From: Kingdonia uniflora
Taxonomy: Eukaryota; Streptophyta; Magnoliopsida; Ranunculales; Circaeasteraceae
Assembly: GCA_014058105.1 (NCBI GenBank)
Contig: JACGCM010002112.1
Location: 1,116,001-1,180,000, forward strand
DNA length: 64,000 nucleotides
Reading direction: 5' to 3'
Both the position numbers and the translations under genes were made by a program. Below the pieces are notes generated by a model. That model did not search any database. It was not told where the DNA came from and saw only the letters and a list, made by a program, of their open reading frames with translations. Shown piece by piece: positions 10,074-21,278 of this stretch; position 1 is the stretch's first letter, and the number at the start of each line of letters is the position of its first letter.

Positions 10074-13000
10074 ATCATCCCAGCATGTTGTTGGAGAAAT
10101 TAAAACTCATAAACCGATCCAACCTCTCAAACGAGTAGTCGGTAGCCAAGCTTTACAGAAATGCGATCTAAATCATCGGTGGGGTGGGATATCTGTACCT
10201 GTGAAAAACTTAAACCGGGATTATTACGAGTCATTGGGTAACTATCCTAGGGTGTTGCCGAAAAAATTGAAACTCATAAACCGATCCAACCTCTCAAACG
10301 AGTAGCCAGTAGCCCAACAACTCAGAAATGCGATTTAAAGCCACGGAGGGGTGCGAAATCTCTACCGGCCAAAAACTCAAGCCGGGAGTATTCCGAGTCA
10401 CCGGGAATATTCCGAGTTATTGGGTAACTATCCCAGTGTGTTGTCGGACGAATAGGAACTCAAAAAGCGATCCAACCTCTTAAACGAGTAGTCGATTGCC
10501 AAGCATCTCATAAATATCTAAAGCCTCGGATGGGTGCGAAATCTGTACCGGTCCAAAACTCAAACCGGGAGTATTCCGAGTCTTTAGGTAACTATCCTAA
10601 CGTGTTGTTGGACGAATAGAAACTCATAAACCGATCTAACCACTCAAACAAGTACCTGGTACCCAAGTTTCTTAGAAATGCGATCTAAAGCCTCGGTGGG
10701 GTGGGATATTTGTACCGCTGAAAAACTCAAACTGGGATTATTGCGAGTCATTGGGTAACTATCTTAGCGTGTTGTTGGACAAATAGAAACTCATAAACCG
10801 ATCCAACTTCTTAAACGGGTAGCCAGTAGCCCAGCTTCTCAGAAATGCGATCTAAAGCCTCGGAGGGGTGCGAAATCCCCACAAGTCAAAAACTCTAACC
10901 GGGAGTATTTCGAGACATTAGGAAACTATCCTTGCATGTTGTTGGACGAATATAATCCCATAGACCGATCCAACCTCTCAAACGAGTAGCCTGCCCAGCT
11001 TCTCAGAAATGCAATCCCTACCAGTCAAAATCCCTACGAGGGGTGCAAAATCCCTACCAGTCAAAAACTCTAACAGGAAGTATTCCGAATCATTAGGTAA
11101 CTATCCTAGCGTTTTGTTGGACAAGTATAATCTCATAAACTGATCCAACATCTCAAACGAGTTGTCGGTAGCCCACCTTCTCAGAAAATGCGATTTAAAG
11201 CCTCGGAGGGGTGCAAAATCCGTATCGGCCAAAAACTCAAGTCGGGAGTTCCGAGTCATTGGATAACTATCCTAGCGTATTGTCGGACGAATAGGAATTC
11301 ATAAAGTGATCCAACCACTCAAACTAGTAACCGGTAGTCATAATTCTCAGAAATGCGATTTAAAGCCTTGGAGCGGTGCGAAATCCCTGCCGATCAAAAA
11401 CTCAAATTGGGAGTATTCCGGGCCATTAGGTAGCTTTCCTAGCGTGTTGTTTTGACGAATAGAAACTCATAAGCCGATCCGACCTCTCAAACGAGTAGCA
11501 AGCTGAAAAGCTTCTTAGATATGCGATCTAAAGCCTCGAAGGGGTGCAAAATCCGTATCGGTCAAAACCTCAAACCGGGAGTATTCCGATTCATTGGGTA
11601 ACTATCCTTGCGTGTTGTCCGACGAATAGGAACTCATAAAGCGATCCAACCTCTCAAATGAGTAGCCGGTAGCCAAGCTTCTTTGAAATGCGATCTAAAG
11701 CCTCGGAGGGGTACGAAGTCCGTTCCGGTCAAAAACTCAAACCGGGAGTATTCCGAGTCATTAGGTAACTATCCTAGTGTGTTGTTGGACGAATTGAAAC
11801 TCATAAACCGATCCAACCTTTCAAATGAGTAGCCGGTAGCCGAGCTTCACAGAAATGCGATCTAAAACCTCGGTAGGGTGAGAAATCTGTACCGGTTTAA
11901 AACTCAAGCCGACATTATTGCGAGTCATTGGGTCTATCCTAGCGTGTTGTTAGACAAATATTAATTCTTAAAAGCGATCCAACCTCTCAAACTAGTTGTC
12001 AGTAGCCAAGTTTCTCCGAATTAGGATTTAAAGCATCGGGAGTGGTGCAAAATCCGTGCCGGTTAAAAATGAAAACTGCTAGTATTTTGAGTCATTGGGT
12101 AACTATCCTAGCGTGTTGTCGGAGAAATTGAAACTCATAAACCGATCCAACCTCTCAAACGAGTAGCCAATAGCCCAGCTTCTCAGAAATGCGATTTAAA
12201 GCCTCAGAGGGGTACGAAATCCCTACTAATTAAAAACACTAACCGGGAATATTCCGAGTCATTAGGTAACTGTCCTATCGTGTTATTGGAGGAATATAAT
12301 CTCATAAACCGATCCAGCCTCTCAAACGAGTAGCCGGTAGCCCAGCTTCTCTGAAATGCGATCTAAAGCCTCGTTGGGGAGGGATATCTGTAGCGGTGAA
12401 TAACTCAAACTGGGATTATTGCGAGTCATTGGGTAACTATCCTAGCGTGTTGGCGGACAAATAAAAACTCATATACCGATCCAACCTCTCAAACGTGTAG
12501 CCAGTAGCCCAGCTTCTCAGAAATACGATCAAAAGCCTCCGAGGGGTACGAAATGCCTACCAGTCAAAAACTCTAACCGAGAGTATTTCGAGTCATTAGG
12601 TAACTATCCTATCGTGTTGTTGGACGAATATAATCATATAAACCGATCCAGCCTCTCAAACGAGTAGCCGGTAGCCCAACTTCTTTGAAATGCGATCTAA
12701 AGCCTCGGTGGTGTGGGATATTTGTATTGGTGAATAACTCAAATCGGGATTATTGCGAGTCATTGGGAAACTATCCTTGCGTGTTGCTGAACAATTATTA
12801 ACTCTTAAAAGTGATCGAACCTCTCAAACGAGTTGTGAGTAGCTAAGTTTCTCGAAATTAGGATCTAAAGCATCGAAGTGGTACAAAATTCGTACCTGTC
12901 AAAAACTAAAACTGGGAGTATTCCGAGTCATTGGGTAACTATCATTGCGTGTTGACGGACTAATAAAAACTCATAAACCGATCCAACCTCTCAAACGAGT

Positions 13001-15643
13001 AGCCGGGAGCCAAGCTTCACTGAAATGCGATCTAAAGCCTCGGTGGGGTTGGAAATCAGTACCGGTTTAAAACTAAAACCGGGATAATTATGAGTCATTG
13101 GGTAACTATCCAAGCACGTTGTTGGATGAATTAATACTTATAAACCGATCCAACCTCTCAAACGAGTAGCTTGTAGCCAAGCTTCTCAGAAATGCGATCT
13201 AAAGCCTCGGTAGGGTGGGAAATTTGTACCGGTTTAAAACTCAAGCCGGGATTATTGCGAGTCATTGGATGTTATCCAAGCGTGTTGTTGGACAAATATT
13301 AACTCTTAAAAGCGATCCAACCTCTCAAACGAGTTGTCAGTAGCCAAGTTTCACCGAATTACGATATAAAGCATCGGAGTAGTGCGAAATCCGCAGCGGT
13401 AAAAAACTCAAACTTGGAGTATTCCGAGTCATTGGGTAACTATCCTAGCATTTTGTCGAACAAATAGAAACTTATAAAGCGATCCAACCTCTCAAACGAG
13501 TAACCGGTAGCCAAGATTCTCAGAAATCCGATCTAAAGCCTTGAAGGGGTGCGAAATCCCTACCGGTCAAAAACTCAAACCGGGATTATTCCGAGTCATT
13601 TGATAACTTTCCTAGCGCGTTGTTGGATGAATAGAAACTCATAAACCAATCCAACCTTTCAAACGAGTAGCGGAAGACAAGCTTCGCAGAAATGCGATCT
13701 AAAGCCTCGGTAGGGTGGGAAATTTCTACCGGTTTAAAACTCAAGACGGGATTATTGCGAGTCATTGGGTAACTATCCAAGCGTGTTGTTAGACAAATAT
13801 TAATTCTTAAAAGCGATCCAATCTCACAAACGAGTTGTCAGTAGCCAAGTTTTACCGAATTACGATCTAAAGCATCGGAGTAGTGCGAAATCCGCAGCGG
13901 TAAAAAACTCAAACTGGGAGTATTCCGAGACATTGGGTAACTATCCAAGAATTTTTTTGGACAAATAGAAGCACATAAAGCGATTCAACCTCTCAAACGA
14001 GTAACCGGTAGCCAAGATTCTCAGAAATTTGATCTAAAGCCTTGGAGGGGCGCGAAATCCCTACCGGCCAAAAACTCAAACTGGGATTATTCTGAGTCAT
14101 TCGGTAACTTTCCTAGCGCGTTGATGGACGAATAGAAACTCATAAACCGATCCAACCTTTCAAACGAGTAGCTGGAAGACAAGCTTCGCAGAAATGCGAT
14201 CTAAAGCCTCGGTAGGGTACGAAATCTGTACCGTTCAAAAACTTAAGCTGGGAGTATTCCGAGTCATTGGGTAACTATCCTAGCATGTTGTTGGACGAAT
14301 ATGAACTCATAAAGTGATTCAGCCTCTCAAATGAGTAGCCGGTAGCCAAGCATTTCAGAAATGCGATCTAAAGCCTCGGAGGGGTGCAAAATCTCTTCCG
14401 ATCAAAAACTAAAACTGGGAGTATTCTGAGTCATTGAGTAATTATCCTAGCGTGTTGTTGGACAAATAGAAACGCATAAGCCGATCCAACCTCTCTAACG
14501 AGTAGTCGGTGGACAAGCTTCTCAGAAATGCGATCTAAAGCCTCGGAGGGGAGCGAATTCCGTACCGTTCAAAAACTCAAACCGGGAGTATTCCGAGTAA
14601 TTAGGTAACTATCCTAGCATGTTGTTGGAAAAATATTATCTCTTTAAAGTGAACCAACCTCTTAAACAAGTTGCCAGTAGCCAAGTTTCTCCGAATTACG
14701 ATCTAAAGCATCGGAGTGGTACGAAATTCGTCCCGATCCAGAACTAAAACTAGGAGTATTCTGAGTCATTGGGTAGTTATCCAAGCGTGTTGTCGGAGAA
14801 ATAGAAACACATAAACCGATCCAATCTTTCAAACGAGTAGCCGGTAGCCAAGCTTCTCAGAAATGCGATCTAAAGCCTCGGGGGGGTGGGAAATCAGTAC
14901 TGGTTAAAAACTCATACTGGGATTATTTCGAGTCACTGGGTAACTATCCTAGTGGGTTATTGAACAATTATTAACTCTTAAAAGTGATCCAACCTCTCAA
15001 ACGTGTTGTCAATAGCCAAGTTTCACTGAATTACGATATAAAGCGTCGGAGTGGTGCGTAATCCGTACCGGACAAAACTAAATCTAGGAGTATTTTGAGT
15101 CATTGGGTAACTATCATAACGAGTTGTCTGACGAATAGGAACTCATAAAGCGATCCAACTTCTCAAACGAGTAGTCAGTAGCCAAGCTTCTCATAAATGT
15201 GATCTAAAGCCTCGGAGGGGTGCAAAATCCGTACCGGTCAAAAACTAAAACTGGGAGTATTCCGAGTCATTGGGTAACTATCCAAGCGTGTTGTCGGGGA
15301 AATTGAAACTCATAAACCGATCCAACCTCTCAAACGAGTTGTTGGTAGCCAAGCTTCACAGAAATGCGATCTAAAGCCTCGGTGGGGTGGGATATCCCTA
15401 CCGGTCAAAAACACAAACCGGGATTATGGCGAGTCATTGGGTAACTTTCCTAGCGTGTTGTCGGACAAATAGAAACTTTTAAACCGATCCAACCTCTCAA
15501 GCGAGTAACTAGTAGCCCAGCTTCACAGAAATACGATCTAAAGCCCCGGAGAGGTGTGAAATCCGTACCGGTCAAAAACTCTAACCGGGAGTATTCTGAG
15601 TTATTAGGTAACTATCCTAGCGTGTTTTTGGACGAATAAAAAC
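10074..15643 (+). repeat. Satellite family B array, about 33 monomers
   Basis: Tandem monomers with a consensus of about 167 bp. Each contains ACTCATAAACCGATCCAACC, then CAAACGAGTAGCCGGTAGCC, AAGCTTCTCAGAAATGCGAT, CTAAAGCCTCGGAGGGGTGC, a CCGTACCGG segment, and TTGGGTAACTATCCTAGCGT. Variants that differ together over several positions (for example the AAATATTAACTCTTAAAAGCG type, with TTGTCAGTAGCC and ATTACGATCTAAAGC) are interspersed and recur at about three-monomer spacing near 13210 and 13710. The first monomers are shared with the end of copy 2 of the duplication. The array ends inside a monomer at about 15643. There is no coding sequence. Confidence 0.96.
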
Positions 15644-16046
15644 TCATTTTAGGGGGTTTGGGGGTGGAGCCCCAGTTTTTTTTCTTTTGCCATTTACCGG
15701 TATTTTAAGCTTAAAGTTTAATCAAATATAACATTATATTTGACTAGCAAATTATACGGATTCACTTCTCGTATCGTCAATAAATCGAAGCTTTTTACGA
15801 CAATGACATGATTAGATTAAGGTGAAAAAATTATCAAAATAAAGTTTTTATTTGATGACATCAAGAATTGAACCCTAGACCCTTGGATTAGGAGCACCTT
15901 ACTTTACCAGTTGAGCTAACTTTCTTTGATTTCATTAGGTCAAAGAAAAATGTACATAATTATAAATAAATAAAAATTGATATACCTATATAGGTATTTT
16001 TTAACAAAATTCTTCGAGGGGGGGCTAAATCCGCCCTGACTGTTGG
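15644..16046. other. Unidentified transposon-like segment containing a tRNA-like head
   Basis: It starts with a GGGGGTTTGGGGGTGGAGCC-type stretch where the satellite breaks off, and ends with another G-rich stretch near 16016-16035. Between them are AT-rich sequence and the tRNA-like block at 15853-15926. There is no open reading frame. The paired G-rich ends resemble the edges of many degenerate plant transposons, but I could not define terminal repeats or a target duplication. Confidence 0.4.
15853..15926 (-). repeat. tRNA-derived SINE-like head (pol III A and B boxes)
   Basis: On the minus strand TAGCTCAACTGG (15918-15907) matches the tRNA A box and GGGTTCAATTC (15875-15865) matches the B box. 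Their start-to-start distance of about 43 nt is that of a tRNA. The stretch between them, GTGCTCCTAATCCAAGGGTC, resembles the anticodon arm of an Arg-CCT tRNA. The acceptor and anticodon stems do not pair well, so this is a decayed tRNA-like sequence and not a working tRNA gene. A SINE head is the most economical reading. The 3' end of the element is not clear. Confidence 0.55.
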
Positions 16047-16458
16047 AGAGCATCTCCTAAAGTACCTCACTCACTTATTTTCCAAGGTGCCACATAGATT
16101 TTCGAGCTCCAACATCATCACTTCGGTCACTTGATTTTTCATTTACGACCCAATCGGGCGCTCGAGTATTGGGTGTTTGTTTGTTTTCTAATCGGTCCCG
16201 CCTAATTATTTTTTTAAACAAAAAAAAATCAAATCGGGCACCTAAGATTTGGGGTTTTTTTTCCTTAAAATATCAAATCGGGCACCTAACAGTTAGGCTC
16301 CTGATAAAAAAAAAAATTAAAAAAAATTAAACAGGTGCCCAACATTTACACGCCTGTTAAAAAACCAACTTAAGTACTGTGGGAAGAAATATAACCTCAC
16401 TCACTTGGATTTGGTTTTTTTTTCAATTAAGTGAGTGAGGTACTTTAGGAGATGCTCT
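16047..16458. mobile_element. MITE with 31-bp terminal inverted repeats
   Basis: The first 31 bases (16047-16077, beginning AGAGCATCTCCTAAAGTACC) are the exact reverse complement of the last 31 (16428-16458). Total length is 412 bp. The interior holds several copies of an AATCGGGCACCTAA-like word and T/A homopolymers, with no coding capacity. I could not see a clear target-site duplication, so the superfamily is left open. Plant MITEs with GAGCATCTCC ends are common, which supports the call. Confidence 0.85.
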
Positions 16459-17137
16459 GAAAATATCTCTAGCAGGTTGAATGTAGAGTTGTATTGGATT
16501 TCCCTCACTAACATAACCTACAACCTGGCCCAAGCTTGCAGCACTCCTTCTCTACTACTATTTTTGTGTCACCTACATATAATTTGTATAATAATCCCAA
16601 ATTTGGTGCATCACCTGGATAAAGTCATAAACTATGTCTAATGAGCTTGGACTCGTACCATAGTGAAAATAGTCGTCCAGCTTAGAAACGACTGCCACAT
16701 CAAATAAACTTAAGCAAGACTTTCAAAGCTCATCCAACCGTTCATGAATTTTCTCAAAGGAAACATCGTCACCTCATCACCAACAATTGAGGTCCCTTTT
16801 GAAGTAAATTGGGGGTACTTCAAAATTCAAAAGTATCTCACAATTTTGAACCACGTGGCTTAATCTGGATCGTTAAGTCACTTGCATAGTTCAAATATGC
16901 ATTTTCTCTGTCCTCACGGGACTTCAAATTTTCGACTTGACTCACTATTTGAGGCTAAAACCACCTTTAGGCAATTTAAGGGGTGTTTTTATTTATTACC
17001 AAATCAGACTTAGAGCTCAGAGTGGGAGTTAATTTAGTGATTTAGACTAACTAATCCTATTAAGAGTTTTTTTTGGCACTAACTCAAGCTCTGAGTGTAC
17101 CAATTCATGTATTAATCTCTAATCACTTTTGGTGGCT
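16459..17137. other. Intergenic sequence without a recognised gene
   Basis: About 680 bp of moderately AT-rich DNA. The only structure seen is a weak imperfect inverted pair around CTTAGAGCTCAGAGTG (near 17009) and CTCAAGCTCTGAGTG (near 17084), which could be a decayed MITE. No exon, RNA gene or satellite monomer is visible. Confidence 0.5.
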
Positions 17138-17142
17138 TTATG

Positions 17143-17759
17143 TGTTGAGAATTAAGGCAGCTACTCTCTCCTCTCTGACAAGAACGATACGCGGAAATTG
17201 CCAACTAAAGTAGTAAATCAACAAAGAACAATATAAAGGACACAAAGATTTTCCCGGAGGAGGGAAGTGGAAAACCCTTGAGGATGAAAAACTACTCCCC
17301 GCGAACAATTCACTATGATATCAAATAAGTTACAATAATCTCTCAAGCTTTTAATGGAGTTTCTTCAAACCCTAGCCTCTCTAAGATTAAACTCACACAA
17401 GATGATAGTTTAAACAAATAAACTAAGCCCCATTTTATATACTAGGGAACTAAAAATATGAGTGAAACGGATCTCGAGGCAAACCCAACGTCTTAGAATA
17501 ACATCCAAAGAAAACCTACGCCAAGCTCATTCGAACGACTTTGCAATAGTTGGCCTTTAGCCCTAGAAACATGACAACTTGTTCAAACGACATCCCAGCT
17601 CATTCGAACAACTTTGATGAACACAGTCCAAACCGCGAAAAATAGAGATCTCGTTCGAACGACTTTGAAGCTCGTTCGAGTGACTTCCTTCTTCGTTCGA
17701 ATGACTTCGACAATATCTTGATTTCTTCGACAATCCTTAGTTCCAGTTCACACCCAACA
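17143..17759 (-). repeat. 3' LTR of the copia element
   Basis: 617 bp, paired with 20286-20900. It carries the same series of GTTCGAACGAC-type words seen in the other LTR, here mostly mutated (CTCATTCGAACGAC, CTCGTTCGAGTGAC, TTCGTTCGAATGAC and others between about 17520 and 17710). The purine tract lies immediately to its right at 17760-17770. Confidence 0.95.
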
Positions 17760-17867
17760 ATCTCTCACTTGAAATCGAATCCCGTAACCCATCTCCAGAA
17801 CTCCAAAGTAATTGTCCGCACTACCCGGACCTTCAATCATGAAGACCCACAGAAGTTGTACATGTCG

Positions 17868-19262
17868 TCAATTTTGAAAAGTCACCACCTTCGTAAACAT
17901 ATCGGCCGGATTCACATCAGTGTAAATCTTCACAAGCTTCAGTACACCATCCTCCAGGAGCGAGCGAATATAGTGATACCAAATATCAATATGCTTGGTT
18001 CTAGAGTGAAAAGCCGAATTCTTTGCCAAGTGTATAGCGCTTTGACTATCATTATACAACTTTGGTGAAAATTGTTCTCTACCAAGCTCTTTCATCAACC
18101 CTTTCAGCCAAACCATATCCTTGCAAGCTTCAGTAGCTGCAACATACCTCTGGCGTAGACACAACTATAATCTTCTGTAGCCTAGAAACATATGTAACCG
18201 CACTGCTTCCTAATGTAAAAAAGAAACCACTAGTACTTTTCTGCCTATTCATGTCATCGCCATATCAGAATCAACGAAACCCTGTAAGCATATCTGAGAA
18301 CCCCCATAACATAATGCCATATGTTGAGTCCCCTTTAGATACCTCAGTATCCATTTTACAGCTCTTCAATGCTCCTGGCCTAGATTACTCATATACCTAC
18401 TAAAAACTCCCACTGCTTGGGCAATATCGGGTCTCGTACAAATCATAGCGTACATTAGGCTACCAATCAGGGATTGATAAGGAACCTTCCACAACTCATC
18501 GCGATCCTTCTGCATCTTCGGACAATAATCCTTTGATAATTTGAAGTGACCTCCTAATGGTATAATAATAACTTTAGCACCATCCATGTTAAACTGTAAG
18601 TAACTTAACAATTTCTCCCATGTCAGCACTTGCTACCAACATATCATCTACATACAGAAGTAGAATAATATACAAGTTCCCATTATTTTGGATAAAACAA
18701 CAGTGATCTGCATTACTCTTCAAATAACTATTTCTGGACATGAATTGTTTGAACTTCAAATACCACTGTCTCAGCGCTTATTTCAAACCGTATAAGCTCT
18801 TCGTGGGCCTACACACAAGATATTCTTTCCCTTTAACCGAATACCCTTCTGGCTACTTCATATAAATTTTTCATCAAGGTTATCATGAAGATATGCTATC
18901 TTGACATCTAGTTGCTCAAGATGCAAATCTTCAATTACAACTATATTCATCACAACCTGAATAGTAGACATCTTCACAACAGGAGCAAAAAATTTGTCGA
19001 AGTCAACGCCTTCTTTTTGCTAAAAGCCCTTCACCACAAGTCTAGCCTTGAATCTCCTTGAGACGTCAAATTCCTGCTTTAGTCTGTATACCCACTTGTT
19101 GTGCAATGTTCTCTTCCCTTTCGGTAACCGAACTAAATCCCAAGTTCGATTAATTGATAATGATTGCATCTCACCATCCATAGCAAACTCCCACTTGCTC
19201 TTGACTTCCACATCTAAAGCCTCCTTGTAACTTTCAGGTTCACCACCATTTGTAAGTAACAA
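17868..19262 (-). pseudogene. Copia reverse transcriptase-RNase H remnant
   Basis: Read on the minus strand from 19262. The first segment (19262-19020) gives the copia RT start, with WEFAMDGEMQSL, TWDLVRLPKGKR and NKWVYRLKQ followed by FKARLVVKGF. The catalytic YVDDMLVAS follows at about 18665-18625. The segment 18629-18366 has the PYQSLIGSLMYAMICTRPDI motif. The C-terminal RNase H part (18164-17868) has YVAATEACKDMVWLKGLMKE, the NDSQSAIHLAKN motif, RTKHIDIWYHYIRSLLEDG and NPADMFTK. Frameshifts and stops separate these pieces. In a living element this protein copies the RNA and removes the RNA strand in virus-like particles. Here it is dead. Integrase does not precede it, as it should in copia order. 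Confidence 0.92.
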
Positions 19263-19288
19263 GTGATTTAGGGAGTTAACATACCTTG

Positions 19289-20220
19289 CTAGAATTCTAG
19301 CAACTTTTGAAGTGCTATTGGATTGTCTAGATCATTAGGTTCTTCGTTTTGATCCGGTGCATCAGACTCAATAACGACTTCTTCATCACATGACAGTAGT
19401 AGAGTCTCGTCATAACTAACCTTGTCAGTAAGGTTCATTGTATATTTCTCTTCATCATCAATCATCTTAGAAGAAGAAGAGTTACAATCACGCCTGACAA
19501 GAAGAGTTATAATCTTCAAGTTTCCCTTCTTTCTACAAGTCCAACATACACCGGGCGGCTTAGACTTTCCTCTTGACTGTGATCGACCCCTTTCAAATTT
19601 CGACCATTTTTTGTTAGACCTCCCTCTTTCCTCGACGTTCAACATACTGCCGCTTGAACTCGAAGAGGGTTCAGATGTTTTACGTCTATTATCTTCACAC
19701 ATAATCAACGAGACTTGTGCCAAATTTAATGTTTTCCTTCCCCGATGAGTTGCTCACAGCTGTAATGAACCCTTCCCATCTCTTAGGCATCTGCCCTAAA
19801 AGAGCCCACGCTTTCACCTCCTCGGGAAAAATAATTTTAACGGATTCCAGTTGAGCATGTATGGTATTCAACTCACTGATATAGTTTACACACTGCCATT
19901 ATCCTTCGTCTTCAAAGTAAACAAGTGTCGTAAATGGTGTACTTTGTTTACCCCGAACGGTTCCGAGTACATTGCGGACAACGTCTCCATCAAACCCTTC
20001 GTTGTCGTAACTTTGGAGATCATGTGTAGAACCTGGGATGATAGTGCTAACATAACGGTTCCAAGCGCCTTGTGATCCAATCGCGCCCACTTAGCAGCAT
20101 TGTATTCTGCTGGCATCATCTCAGCTTTACCCAGTGGTAAATCAAGATCTTTTTGATAGAGGTAATCTTCTATTTACATCTTCCACACCCCAAAATTTGA
20201 TCAATTGAACTTCGTGATCT
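19289..20220 (-). pseudogene. Copia gag remnant fused across the lost protease-integrase
   Basis: The minus-strand translation begins near 20220 with FGVWKM-stop-IEDYLYQKDL, the usual copia gag N-terminus with a TAA where Gln is expected. It continues through 20119-19886 (WARLDHKALGTV, VTTTKGLMETLSAMY, NKVHHLRHLFTLK) and about 19886-19740 (LESVKIIFPEEVKAWALLGQ, AVSNSSGK). The segment 19723-19289 holds an Arg/Ser-rich stretch and a zinc knuckle CWTCRKKGN...RDC in which the His and spacing are altered. The open frame then passes without a break from DETLLLSCDEEV into VIESDAPDQNEEP. In relatives the first sits near the gag-protease border and the second just before RT. The deletion of protease and integrase therefore falls near 19390. 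Confidence 0.85.
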
Positions 20221-20285
20221 TCAACTTCTCCTGATTGACAATCGTTCTTCACCACACATGCCCTAACAGTTGCTTTTACACCAAT

Positions 20286-20900
20286 TGTTGAGAATTGAGG
20301 TAGCTACTCTCTCTTCTATGACAAGAACGATACGCGAAAATTGCTAACTAAAGTAGTAAATAAAAAAAAACAATATAAAAGACACGAAGATTTTCCCGAA
20401 GGAGGGAAGTGGAAAACCCTTGTTGATGAAAAACCATTTCCCACAAACCATTCACTATGATATCAAGTAGGTTACAATGATCTCTCAAGCTTTTAATGGA
20501 GTATCTTCAAAACCTAGTCTCTCTAAGATTAAACTCACACAAGATGATAGTCTAAACAAATAAACTAAGCCCCCTTTATATACTAGGGAACTAAAAATAC
20601 AAGTGGAACGAATCTCAAGGAAAATCCAACATCTCAGAATAACATCCAAAGCAAACCTATGCCAAGCTCGTTCAAACAACTCCAAGGTCGTTCGAACGAC
20701 TTTGCGATAATTGGTCTCCAGCCCTAGAAATATGATAACTCATTTGAACGACATCCCAGCTCGTTCGAACGACTTTGACGAACACAGTCCAAAACCACGA
20801 AAAACAGAGATCTCGTTCGAACGACTTTGAAGCTCGTTCGAACGATTTCGACAATATCCTGATTTCTTCGACAATCCTTAGTTCGAGTCCACACCCAACA
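20286..20900 (-). repeat. 5' LTR of the copia element
   Basis: 615 bp. It contains four perfect copies of the palindrome CGTTCGAACG, near 20688, 20760, 20813 and 20833, each in a similar setting (CTCGTTCGAACGACTTTG), plus two degenerate ones near 20668 and 20740. A TATA-like stretch on the minus strand (AGTATATAAAGG, around 20585-20573) could be the element's promoter. The regulatory reading is inference. Confidence 0.94.
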
Positions 20901-20905
20901 TTATG

Positions 20906-21265
20906 TTTCGAGACTCCTCTTACACACGTGATGTGCCCATAGTTACCGCTGAAGATGGTTTTGACAAACTTGAATATTTTTACCTAAACTCAATGGCTAT
21001 AACTTTTAGGACTGTCTTCGGAAATGCTTGGAGCTGGTGTTCAAATTTTTCAAGGAAGCTCCACGCCAACACAAACGCGCTCCATAAATCTCGGAGCACG
21101 TGTTCTCATGCTTGAGCTCCAAGCTCCAATCGCCAAACTCCCATCCAGAGCACAAGCTGGTCTTCAAAGTAATTGCATCACGGATAATAGTTATGCACCT
21201 CATCTAAAATTAGTATAGGCGCACCTTCTTTACACTAAAACTTTATCTCGTGTAATCGCTGGAAT
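20906..21265. other. Upstream flank of the kinase gene, displaced by insertions
   Basis: About 360 bp of unique sequence between the copia element and the LINE. Removing the LINE would place it directly before the leader of the kinase gene, so it is the best candidate for the original distal promoter. A local inverted pair of GGAGCTTGAAGAC-like and AGCTTGGAGC-like words is present near 21025-21130. I see no confident regulatory motif. Confidence 0.45.
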
Positions 21266-21278
21266 AACCTTCAAATTC

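Larger units (their letters stand above)
17143..20900 (-). mobile_element. Ty1-copia LTR retrotransposon, internally deleted
   Basis: The element is bounded by two LTRs (17143-17759 and 20286-20900) that start with TGTTG and end with CAACA. It is flanked by the 5-bp duplication TTATG at 17138-17142 and 20901-20905. On the minus strand the order is 5' LTR (right), a primer-binding site beginning TGGTGTAAAAGC at 20283 (a 9 of 12 match to the initiator-Met complement TGGTATCAGAGC), gag, reverse transcriptase, RNase H, a purine tract AAGTGAGAGAT next to 17759, and the 3' LTR (left). The whole element is 3758 bp, short for copia, because protease and integrase are missing. gag contains an in-frame stop and a damaged zinc knuckle. 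The LTRs differ at many positions, so the insertion is not recent. It cannot move on its own. Confidence 0.96.

Noticed and set aside
10074..15643. Possible CRISPR-like array of regularly spaced repeats
   Set aside because: The repeats are contiguous monomers of about 167 bp without unique spacers, in a plant nuclear setting. This is a satellite.
15853..15926. Functional tRNA gene on the minus strand
   Set aside because: The pol III boxes are present, but the acceptor and anticodon stems do not pair, so it is read as a SINE head or tRNA pseudogene.
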